Assembly (NCBI GenBank): GCA_025454095.1
Contig: JALOPC010000134.1
Span: 1 to 5,130 of the forward strand
Direction: 5' to 3'
Length of the DNA stretch: 5,130 bases
Source of the DNA: Syntrophales bacterium
Lineage (GTDB): Bacteria; Desulfobacterota; Syntrophia; Syntrophales; UBA2192
In this document: one piece after another, positions 1 to 5,094 of the stretch
Numbering within the stretch: the stretch's first letter is position 1
Layout: each line of letters starts with the position of its first letter
The notes under the pieces: model-generated
Told to the model about the DNA's origin: nothing
Database searches by the model: none
What the model saw: the letters and a program-made list of their open reading frames with translations, nothing else
Position numbers and translations under genes: made by a program

Positions 1-288
1 GCCACGATCGAGAGCACCACCCGCGCGGGCTACTACCCGCACGCCGGCCCCATCACCGTGAAGACGCTGGCCGAGAAAGGCTCCGGGCGGCTGCTGGGCG
101 CCCAGATCGTCGGGATCGAGGGGGCCGCCAAGCGGATCGACATCTTCGCCACGGCCCTCCACGCGGGCATGACCGTCCAGGACATGATCAACCTGGACCT
201 CAGTTACGCCCCGCCCTACTCCAACGCCTGGGACCCGGTCCACATCGCCGTGCGCCAGGCCGACCGGGCCGTCCGGAAGGGCGGATGA
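1..288 (+). CDS. FAD-dependent pyridine nucleotide-disulfide oxidoreductase, C-terminal part (CoA-disulfide reductase/NADH oxidase type)
   Basis: The reading frame is open from the first base of the window and ends at TGA 286-288, so only the last 95 residues are present. They match the C-terminal dimerisation domain (Pyr_redox_dim) of flavin-dependent disulfide oxidoreductases. Visible landmarks are the glycine-rich LLGAQIVG strand, an amphipathic helix holding HAGMTVQDM, and the DLSYAPPYSNAWDPVHIA segment typical of CoA-disulfide reductases and NADH oxidases. Family members are usually about 440-560 residues, so most of the protein (FAD and NAD(P) domains, redox cysteine) lies upstream and its exact substrate cannot be judged. 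A terminator follows within 30 bases, so it is probably not co-transcribed with the metalloid genes downstream. An in-frame GTG at 58 is an internal codon, not a credible start, because homology runs through it. Confidence 0.9.
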   Translation, partial: ATIESTTRAGYYPHAGPITVKTLAEKGSGRLLGAQIVGIEGAAKRIDIFATALHAGMTVQDMINLDLSYAPPYSNAWDPVHIAVRQADRAVRKGG

Positions 289-313
289 CCCCGTTTACGT
301 CAGGCGGTTCCAC

Positions 314-343
314 AAGACCCGGGTGCTGCCCGGGTCTTTTTTT
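314..343 (+). terminator. Rho-independent terminator of the oxidoreductase gene
   Basis: A perfect 10-bp stem (AAGACCCGGG 314-323 with CCCGGGTCTT 329-338) closes a 5-base loop (TGCTG 324-328). It runs into seven consecutive T residues (337-343). It lies 25 bases after the stop codon of the preceding gene and separates it from the operon that begins at 442. Confidence 0.93.
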
Positions 344-365
344 GCCACGGGGCGGGAAAAGGGAC

Positions 366-414
366 TTGACATTTTCTGTATAATCAGATTAATCAGTATT
401 TACTGATAAATCAG
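366..414 (+). promoter_or_regulatory. Promoter with overlapping inverted-repeat operator upstream of the arsM operon
   Basis: An AT-rich island in otherwise GC-rich DNA holds a perfect -35 hexamer TTGACA (366-371). The best -10 at normal spacing is ATTAAT (388-393, 16-bp spacer, 4 of 6 matches). A perfect TATAAT at 379-384 is too close to this -35 to pair with it. Three inverted repeats overlap the core: TAATC-A-GATTA (381-391), ATCAGTA-TT-TACTGAT (392-407) and CTGAT-AA-ATCAG (403-414). The pentamer ATCAG therefore occurs three times directly and once inverted. This arrangement suits a repressor that blocks RNA polymerase. The protein that binds is unknown; the AbrB-type product at 442 or a distant ArsR-type repressor are candidates. 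The exact -10 and start site are uncertain. Confidence 0.7.
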
Positions 415-441
415 AATTACGACGCGCGAGGGGGATGACCT

Positions 442-714
442 ATGGTGAAAGCGAAGAAGGAAGAAAGTTGCTGTTCTGCACCGGGAGACTTCAAAGCCCG
501 CTGCCGCATGGAATCCCTCATCGGCGTCGACGAGCGGGGCCAGATGGTCCTGCCCAAGGAGCTACGCGATCGTGCGGGGATCGCGACGGGCGACAAGTTC
601 GCCCTCATCAGCTGGGAGAAGGACGGGGAGATCTGCTGTTTCACCCTCGTCAGGGCCGACTTCCTGGCCGACAAGGTGAAGGACTTCCTCGAACCCATCA
701 TGATGACCCGCTGA
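442..714 (+). CDS. AbrB/MazE/SpoVT-type small protein, HgcAB-associated-like, with cysteine pairs
   Basis: This 90-residue protein contains a swapped-hairpin AbrB/SpoVT DNA-binding domain at about residues 25-70. The signature is VDERGQMVLPKELRDRAGI followed by GDKFALISWEKDG. It resembles small proteins called HgcAB-associated in mercury-methylating bacteria, which share this domain and cysteine-rich flanks (from memory, not searched). No hgcA or hgcB is visible here. Cysteines are at C10-C11, C21 and C65-C66; the last pair sits in the final strand of the domain, so metal or metalloid binding that modulates DNA binding is plausible (inference). The start at 442 is supported by GAGGGGGA (428-435) six bases upstream; an overlapping frame from 435 is a shadow. 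It is the first gene after the promoter and lies 18 bases from arsM, so it is probably the operon's autoregulator or an ArsM accessory factor. Confidence 0.85.
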   Translation: MVKAKKEESCCSAPGDFKARCRMESLIGVDERGQMVLPKELRDRAGIATGDKFALISWEKDGEICCFTLVRADFLADKVKDFLEPIMMTR

Positions 715-732
715 AACACATCGGAGGCTGAC

Positions 733-1563
733 ATGGAAGAAAAGGACATCAAGAGCATCGTGCGCGAGAAATACGGGACCATCGCTGCCACATCCGGCTC
801 CTGCTGCCCCTCGTCATCGTGCTGCGGCGGCCCGGCCGTGATCGAGATCGGTAGAAAAATCGGTTACGCCGATTCCGATCTCTCGGCGGTTCCCGAGGGC
901 GCAAACCTGGGGCTTGGCTGTGGCAACCCCATCGCCCTCGCGTCGCTCAAGGAAGGCGAGACGGTCCTCGACCTGGGAAGCGGGGCGGGTTTCGACTGCT
1001 TCCTGGCCGCCGGACGCGTCGGCCCGGCGGGCAGGGTCATCGGTATCGACATGACGCCCGAGATGGTGGGGAGAGCGCGGGAAAACGCCCGGAAGGATGG
1101 CATCGACAACGTCGAGTTTAAACTCGGGGACATCGAGCACATGCCCGTCGACGACGGGAGCGTCGACGTCATCATCTCCAACTGCGTCATCAACCTGGCC
1201 CCCGACAAGGCTCGCGTATTCAAAGAAGCCTTCCGGGTCCTGAAACCGGGAGGCCGGCTCATGGTCTCCGACATCGTCCTGACGAAGCCGCTGCCGGACT
1301 TCGTGAAGAACTCCGTTGCCGCTTACATCGGCTGTGTCGCGGGTGCTTCCCTGAAAGAAGACTACCTGGGCGCCATGAGGCAGGCGGGTTTCGAGAATGT
1401 GACGGTCCAGAGCGAGGCGGCTTTCCCCGTGGACTGCCTCACGACGGACCCCATGCTTTCGGGGCTTGCAGCGTCCTTGAACCTCTCCGTGGAGGAACTG
1501 GCGCGGCAGGCCACGGAGACCGTCGTGAGTGTCCGCGTCTCGGGGTTCAAAAAAGGAGCATAA
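733..1563 (+). CDS. arsM: Arsenite S-adenosylmethyltransferase ArsM
   Basis: This 276-residue cytosolic protein is a class I SAM-dependent methyltransferase of the ArsM family, which methylates As(III) stepwise to mono-, di- and trimethylated arsenicals. SAM motif I is DLGSGAGFD (residues 80-88), the acidic residue after motif II is in GIDMTPEM (104-111), and the post-motif is [13 protein letters not shown] (168-180). The three family cysteines that bind As(III) are visible: C63 in LGLGCGNP, C151 in ISNCVINL and C201 in YIGCVAGA. Two extra cysteine pairs near the N terminus (C24-C25, C30-C31) match the variable metalloid-delivery segment of many ArsM proteins. Length is normal for bacterial ArsM. 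GGAGG (723-727) precedes the ATG. The gene is followed after three bases by the recoded AhpD-like gene, implying co-translation. Neighbouring permease and redox genes support arsenic as substrate. Confidence 0.94.
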   Translation: MEEKDIKSIVREKYGTIAATSGSCCPSSSCCGGPAVIEIGRKIGYADSDLSAVPEGANLGLGCGNPIALASLKEGETVLDLGSGAGFDCFLAAGRVGPAGRVIGIDMTPEMVGRARENARKDGIDNVEFKLGDIEHMPVDDGSVDVIISNCVINLAPDKARVFKEAFRVLKPGGRLMVSDIVLTKPLPDFVKNSVAAYIGCVAGASLKEDYLGAMRQAGFENVTVQSEAAFPVDCLTTDPMLSGLAASLNLSVEELARQATETVVSVRVSGFKKGA

Positions 1564-1566
1564 ACG

Positions 1567-1848
1567 ATGATCAAGGGGAAACCGCTTCAGGCCTACACCG
1601 ACTTTTACAACTCGGCCCGTTACAACGACACCCTGGACCCCAAGACGACCCTGATGATCCACCTGGCCTCTTCGATGGCGATGGCCTGTTACCCCTGAAT
1701 GGAGCACTACCTCGGCGTGGCCGGGGAAATGGGCATCAGCGATGAAGAGATCGGCGCCGTCCAGGCGATCGTGATGGCCGTCTCCGGCGGGCGCGTCCGC
1801 GCCCAGTTCCGCGAGGTACGACGGAGTCTGGGGAAAAAGGATGCGTGA
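1567..1848 (+). CDS. AhpD/carboxymuconolactone decarboxylase-like selenoprotein (in-frame TGA read as Sec44, CxxU motif)
   Basis: The frame from ATG 1567 is interrupted by TGA at 1696-1698 and continues to TGA 1846-1848. With the inner TGA read as selenocysteine, the product has 93 residues. The motif reads C41-Y-P-U44-M-E-H47, which puts U exactly at the second cysteine of the CxxC-plus-histidine redox motif of AhpD-like proteins. Sequence after it (HYLGVAGEMGISDEEIGAV, then VMAVSGGRVRA) is also family-like, so the frame is conserved on both sides. A SECIS-like hairpin follows the TGA at once. AAGGAG (1553-1558) lies eight bases before the ATG. The gene starts three bases after arsM and overlaps the next methyltransferase by eight bases, so full translation would feed that gene. 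Likely a thiol/selenol oxidoreductase or carrier serving arsenic methylation (inference). CxxU AhpD-like selenoproteins are known. The alternative is a nonsense mutation or sequencing error in a cysteine codon. Confidence 0.82.
1695..1739 (+). promoter_or_regulatory. Bacterial SECIS-like element overlapping and following the Sec TGA
   Basis: A two-part hairpin can be drawn by hand. The upper stem is CCTCGGC (1710-1716) with GCCGGGG (1720-1726), seven pairs including one G-U, closed by a GTG loop (1717-1719). The loop starts 18 bases after the TGA, and its first base is G, as is usual for bacterial SECIS loops bound by SelB. A lower stem pairs 1695-1698 and 1700-1701 with 1734-1739 (six pairs, A1699 bulged), so the TGA itself sits in the helix, as in E. 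coli fdhF. A few further pairs (1705-1706 with 1730-1731, 1708 with 1728) partly bridge the internal loop. No folding energy was calculated. Confidence 0.6.
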
Positions 1849-2470
1849 CAGCCGGCAATATTTCCAGACAGTGGCCCCGCAGTGGGACATCATGAGAACA
1901 AGCTTCTTCCCGGAATCGGTCCGCGAGAAGGCAATGGATGCTGCCGGCCTCGAGCCCGGGCGACTTGCCGCCGACATCGGCGCCGGATCGGGCTTCGTCA
2001 CAGAGGGGCTTCTCAGGCGCGGGCTCCGCGTCATCGCCGTAGACCGCTCTAAGGCCATGCTCGAGGAGATGAGAAGAAAATTCGGCGATGGCGCCGCCGT
2101 CGAGTACCGCATCGGCGAAGCGGAATCCCTGCCCCTGGAAGACCGGTCCGTGGATTACGTCTTTGCCAACATGTGCCTCCACCACGTCGAATCGCCTTTC
2201 GCCGCCATTCGGGAGATGGCCCGCATCGTGAAGCCCGGCGGGAGACTGATCATCACCGATCTCGACCGCCACGACTTCGAATTCCTCCGGATGGAGCACT
2301 GCGACCGCTGGATGGGCTTCGACAGGCCGGACGTGGTCCGGTGGCTTGCCGAAGCGGGCCTTGTGGATGTAAAGATCGACTGCGTCGGCGAGAACTGCTG
2401 TGCCGCATCGCAGAGCGGCTGCGGGGAGGCTGCCGTCAGTATTTTCGTGGCCTGCGGGATGAACCCCTGA
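1841..2470 (+). CDS. Class I SAM-dependent methyltransferase with cysteine-rich C terminus, arsenic-operon type
   Basis: This 209-residue protein shows SAM motif I ADIGAGSG (residues 44-51), the ribose-binding acidic residue in VIAVDRS (64-70), SVDYVFANMCLHHV (103-116) and the post-motif RIVKPGGRLIITDLD (128-142). The stretch HDFEFLRMEHCDRWMGF (144-160) recalls methyltransferases fused to or encoded beside ArsR-type regulators. It is not ArsM: the three ArsM cysteines are absent and the protein is shorter. The C terminus carries C181, C186-C187, C194 and C205, suggesting a metalloid-binding tail. The start at 1841 overlaps the stop of the recoded gene by eight bases, with GGGG (1830-1833) seven bases upstream, so translational coupling is likely. 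The substrate is unknown; an arsenical, selenium compound or thiol is possible. No clear terminator follows. Confidence 0.8.
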   Translation: MRDSRQYFQTVAPQWDIMRTSFFPESVREKAMDAAGLEPGRLAADIGAGSGFVTEGLLRRGLRVIAVDRSKAMLEEMRRKFGDGAAVEYRIGEAESLPLEDRSVDYVFANMCLHHVESPFAAIREMARIVKPGGRLIITDLDRHDFEFLRMEHCDRWMGFDRPDVVRWLAEAGLVDVKIDCVGENCCAASQSGCGEAAVSIFVACGMNP

Positions 2471-2619
2471 GCGGAGATCGTCCCCGTTCTCTGTCCTGCA
2501 AGCCTCTTCAGTCCATACGTTGGAGGGGGATTGCTTGTCTGCCTATCTTTCTTCCGAGCCCGCCTGAGGAAGTGACAGGAGTCATTCGCGCCCTGCGACG
2601 AAAAACATGCAGGAAAAAC

Positions 2620-2648
2620 TTGACAACATTATAATGAATATCGTTATA
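2620..2648 (+). promoter_or_regulatory. Promoter and palindromic operator of the padR-arsP transcript
   Basis: A perfect TTGACA (2620-2625) starts an AT-rich stretch. TATATA (2645-2650) is a possible -10 with a long 19-bp spacer; other choices are weaker. A 19-base inverted repeat fills the spacer: TATAATGA (2630-2637), ATA, TCGTTATA (2641-2648), with seven of eight positions complementary. A repressor bound there would cover the promoter. The PadR-type protein encoded 49 bases downstream is the natural candidate for autoregulation. The site is AT-rich and resembles ArsR/SmtB-type operators more than the ATGT-N8-ACAT consensus described for PadR, so an unlinked ArsR protein is an alternative. 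Confidence 0.65.
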
Positions 2649-2696
2649 TAGGCAATCATCATATAAGATCCTTGCCGTCAGGGAGGGCCAATCCCT

Positions 2697-3098
2697 ATGG
2701 GACTTACGGAACCTGATTACTGGAAATCCTTGATCAATATCGGACTTACGAAGGTTCTGGTATTGAAGGTTTTATCCAAGGGACCCAACCATGGCTACGG
2801 TGTATTGAAGGAGTTGAAAGCGATGACCAGCGGGTGCTGCGTTCCCACGTTCGGGACGATCTACCCGATCCTCAAGGAGCTGTCACAAAACGGGTATGCG
2901 AATATCCATGAAGATCAGCAGCTCAAAGGAGCGAGAAAAAGACGGGTCTATACCCTCACGCCCTCTGGCAACGAGGCCTATCGGGCGGCACTGGAGGCCT
3001 GGCGATCCACGATTCCTTACATCTACAGAGCAATCGAAAATGACGGTCTCGCCTTCGTGGAGGACATGAAAAGGCGCCTGTCCGTATTCAGGACGTGA
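2697..3098 (+). CDS. PadR-family transcriptional regulator with adjacent cysteines in the winged helix
   Basis: This 133-residue protein holds a PadR winged-helix domain at about residues 15-100: LTKVLVLKVLSKGPNHGYGVLKEL, then the recognition region PTFGTIYPILKELSQNGY, then a wing with KRRVYTLTPSGNEAY. The C-terminal dimerisation region is short, as in the small PadR class. C47-C48 immediately precede the recognition helix (SGCCVPTFGT), where most PadR proteins have other residues, so a thiol-based metalloid or metal sensor is a reasonable inference. GGGAGG (2681-2686) lies ten bases before the ATG. A palindromic operator is just upstream, and the permease begins 25 bases downstream, so this is probably the local repressor of efflux. 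GC content is visibly lower than in the arsM operon, about 43% in the first 60 coding bases by hand count, which hints at a separate origin. Confidence 0.88.
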   Translation: MGLTEPDYWKSLINIGLTKVLVLKVLSKGPNHGYGVLKELKAMTSGCCVPTFGTIYPILKELSQNGYANIHEDQQLKGARKRRVYTLTPSGNEAYRAALEAWRSTIPYIYRAIENDGLAFVEDMKRRLSVFRT

Positions 3099-3123
3099 AT
3101 TCACAAGTGGGAAGGCAGGCATC

Positions 3124-4251
3124 ATGACATTCGAACTCAACAACCTGGCCGCTGCCGGCGAATTCTTCCTGGAGATTGCCGGCGAACTGATTCTCATCTT
3201 CGTTGCTGTTTCCTTTCTCATCGGTCTGTTGACGGAGTATCTTCCCCCGTCTCGTATCAGGGATTTTCTGTCCGACCGGTTCACCTGGGTGCAATACCTT
3301 CTTGGCGCGGGGCTCGGTGCCATCACGCCGTTCTGTTCCTGCTCCACCGTACCGATCACGGCCGGTCTTCTCCGGGGCGGGGTGCCCTTTGGTCCGACAA
3401 TGGCGTTTCTTTTCTCCTCGCCCGTTCTCAACCCGATCATTATCGCGCTGCTGCTCTCGCTTCTGGGGTACAAGGTAACCGTGGTTTATGTCGCCGTCAC
3501 CTTTCTCGGCTCCATGGCGGCGGCATTCCTGCTGTCAAAACTCGACATGGAAGGGCAGGTCAAACCTCTGGTGAATGTTCCGGCAGCCTGCTGCGCGGAA
3601 ACCGGCAAGCCGGATCTTGTTTCCCTTTCCCCGAGAAACCCGTCTGCTGCAACCGGCTGCTGCTCAGCGGAGAGCGTTCAGTCTTCACCCCTCATTACCT
3701 TGTCCTCTCTGCAAGGACCGCCGGGCAACCGAGGCCGGGAAACAGAAACGACGATGCAGAAACCGGCTCAAGCGACGTGTTGCACAGTCAACTTCGAGGC
3801 TCCCGTCGCGGTGTCCAACTCGGTGCGGGAACCGTTGAGGGAAAAGGTCAAGAGGGCATCGTCGTTCGCCGTCGACACATTCAAGGGGGTGTTCTGGTAT
3901 CTTCTGCTTGGAGCAGCCATCGGAGCCTTCATCTACGGCTTTTTCCCGCAGGACCTCGTCGTCACCCTGGCCGGGCCGGGGAACCCCTGGTCCATTCCGA
4001 TCGCGGCGGCTGTTGGCGTGCCCATGTACATCCGGGCCGAAACGGTGATCCCCATCAGCGCCGCCCTGGTCGGAAAGGGGATGGGGGTCGGGACGGTCCT
4101 GGCACTCATCATCGGCGGTGCCGGAGCGAGCATCCCGGAAATGATCATTCTCGGCTCCATGTTTAAAAGGAAGATGATCGCCGCATTCGTGCTGAACGTT
4201 TTTGTTGTTGCCGTCGCGGCGGGCTATCTCGTGGATCTTCTGGTATATTAA
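3124..4251 (+). CDS. arsP: ArsP-type (DUF318) permease, probable exporter of methylated trivalent arsenicals
   Basis: This 375-residue inner-membrane protein has two hydrophobic halves (about residues 15-140 and 255-375) joined by a long hydrophilic loop. The first half carries the ArsP signature TPFCSCSTVPI (C71, C73) followed by LLRGGVPFGPTMAFLFSSPVLNP. The second half repeats the fold with VGVPMYIRAETVIPISAAL and IIGGAGASIPEM. Characterised ArsP permeases export trivalent organoarsenicals such as methylarsenite, which fits an ArsM neighbour; related proteins move copper or zinc, so specificity is not certain. The central loop (about 141-250) contains cysteine pairs at 156-157, 179-180 and 219-220, each in a similar short context, probably for metalloid capture on the cytoplasmic side (inference). 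GGGAAGG (3109-3115) lies eight bases before the ATG. The gene is 25 bases after padR and presumably shares its promoter. Confidence 0.88.
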   Translation: MTFELNNLAAAGEFFLEIAGELILIFVAVSFLIGLLTEYLPPSRIRDFLSDRFTWVQYLLGAGLGAITPFCSCSTVPITAGLLRGGVPFGPTMAFLFSSPVLNPIIIALLLSLLGYKVTVVYVAVTFLGSMAAAFLLSKLDMEGQVKPLVNVPAACCAETGKPDLVSLSPRNPSAATGCCSAESVQSSPLITLSSLQGPPGNRGRETETTMQKPAQATCCTVNFEAPVAVSNSVREPLREKVKRASSFAVDTFKGVFWYLLLGAAIGAFIYGFFPQDLVVTLAGPGNPWSIPIAAAVGVPMYIRAETVIPISAALVGKGMGVGTVLALIIGGAGASIPEMIILGSMFKRKMIAAFVLNVFVVAVAAGYLVDLLVY

Positions 4252-4426
4252 GCGCGCAAGGTTGCGACAAATAGCCGTTTCGGGCCATGTTGCGGAGGGC
4301 ATCCTCTCACCGGGGCGATGGCCGCCCATACCGGATACCAAAGAGGTGCTGCCCATCACGTGTCAAAAAGATTTTCTACATGCGAATTAGGCGCGTTTAA
4401 CGACCGCTTGGAAGGGGTGAAAAAAC

Positions 4427-5020
4427 ATGGACAAGGGTCAGGACAAAAAGAAAATGAATAGAATTGAATTGCCCACATTACAATCCGGAATCGTCCAGGC
4501 GATCCCCGCTGATGCAGGCTGGAGAGGGGAAATCAGGGTTCTGAACATCGAACTCGTCGTCATCGATCTCACGACCTGTGCCCGATGCGTTCCGACGGGG
4601 GATCAACTGGAGAATGCCGCGCGGCTTCTCACCCCCGTGGCCGAGGCGATGGGCATCGTGTTGAAGTACGAGGCCATCGTCGTGCAATCGGAAGCCGAGG
4701 CGAAGCGGCATGCGCTGCTCAGCTCCCCGACGATCCGCATCAATGGGCGGGATATTGCCCAGGACATCCGGGAGTCGGCGTGCGAGTCCTGCGGCGACCT
4801 CACCGAGAACAACACCGTCGTCGATTGCCGCGAGTGGCACTACAGGGGAAAGGTCTATTCTTCTGCACCGCTGCCGATGCTTCTGGAAACCATCATGACG
4901 GCCATACTGAACATCGATCAGGAATCGCCGGTCATGCCCGCTCCACTCGAAGAACTGCCCGAGAACCTGAAAACTTACTTTCAAAACAGGAAGGGGGCCG
5001 GGAATTCATGCTGTAAGTAG
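4427..5020 (+). CDS. DUF2703 (thioredoxin-like) protein of arsenic clusters
   Basis: This 197-residue soluble protein matches the DUF2703 family, whose members often lie in arsenic resistance clusters and whose biochemical role is not established. Its layout is an N-terminal strand, a CxxC motif (C51-A-R-C54 in DLTTCARCVPTGDQLENA), a helix, then SSPTIRINGRDI (99-110), which resembles the cis-proline strand of thioredoxin folds. A second CxxC (C119-E-S-C122) and C134 follow. A C-terminal extension ends in C195-C196-K, so at least three cysteine sites are present. The start at 4427 has GGAAGGGG (4410-4417) upstream; the next ATG (4454) lacks a comparable site. The 175 bases separating it from the permease gene show no convincing promoter, terminator or gene, so read-through from the padR promoter is likely. 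A redox or metalloid-transfer role is an inference. Confidence 0.82.
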   Translation: MDKGQDKKKMNRIELPTLQSGIVQAIPADAGWRGEIRVLNIELVVIDLTTCARCVPTGDQLENAARLLTPVAEAMGIVLKYEAIVVQSEAEAKRHALLSSPTIRINGRDIAQDIRESACESCGDLTENNTVVDCREWHYRGKVYSSAPLPMLLETIMTAILNIDQESPVMPAPLEELPENLKTYFQNRKGAGNSCCK

Positions 5021-5066
5021 AGCTGGCTCGGATCCCCTCCACTCGCTCGCGCTCAACGCTTTTTCA

Positions 5067-5083
5067 GCCCCTCCACGAGGGGC
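5067..5083. other. Short perfect hairpin of unknown role after the DUF2703 gene
   Basis: GCCCCTC (5067-5073) pairs perfectly with GAGGGGC (5077-5083) across a CAC loop. No T-tract follows on the + strand, and on the minus strand the hairpin is followed by A residues, so it is not a canonical intrinsic terminator in either direction. The element includes one copy of a 9-base direct repeat, CCCCTCCAC, at 5034-5042 and 5068-5076. It may still separate the DUF2703 gene from a convergent gene. Confidence 0.4.
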
Positions 5084-5094
5084 CACTGGACCGC

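Noticed and set aside
379..384. Perfect TATAAT as the -10 element paired with TTGACA at 366-371
   Set aside because: The spacer is only seven bases, far below the 16-18 needed. It could serve as a -10 only with an unrecognised upstream element.
435..731. 98-codon + strand frame starting seven bases before the AbrB-type gene
   Set aside because: It is arginine- and glycine-rich out-of-frame translation of the AbrB-type gene, which has a recognisable domain and better-placed ribosome site.
1699..1848. Short independent gene starting at the ATG directly after the TGA
   Set aside because: It would begin in the middle of the redox motif, without a proper ribosome site, and would lose the conserved N-terminal half; selenocysteine read-through explains the region better.
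814..2112. 432-codon open frame on the minus strand across arsM, the AhpD-like gene and the second methyltransferase
   Set aside because: It is antisense to three well-supported genes, its translation resembles no protein family, and long antisense frames are common in GC-rich coding DNA.
2468..2581. Read-through of the second methyltransferase TGA (2468-2470) as selenocysteine, giving about 35 further residues
   Set aside because: The family ends near this point, the extension shows no family-like sequence, and I see no hairpin of SECIS form directly after this TGA.
2173..2634. 153-codon + strand frame running from inside the second methyltransferase into the intergenic region
   Set aside because: It starts inside the methyltransferase in another frame and its composition (arginine/proline-rich) is that of a shadow.
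3685..4359. 224-codon minus-strand frame opposite the permease
   Set aside because: Antisense shadow rich in Arg, Gly and Asp with no recognisable domain.
4202..4390. 62-codon + strand frame at the end of the permease gene and in the following gap
   Set aside because: It overlaps the permease in a different frame, has no ribosome site or family resemblance, and a shorter frame from 4287 is equally unconvincing.
5067..5083. Hairpin as an intrinsic terminator of the DUF2703 transcript
   Set aside because: No T-tract follows on either strand; the five T residues lie before the hairpin on the + strand.
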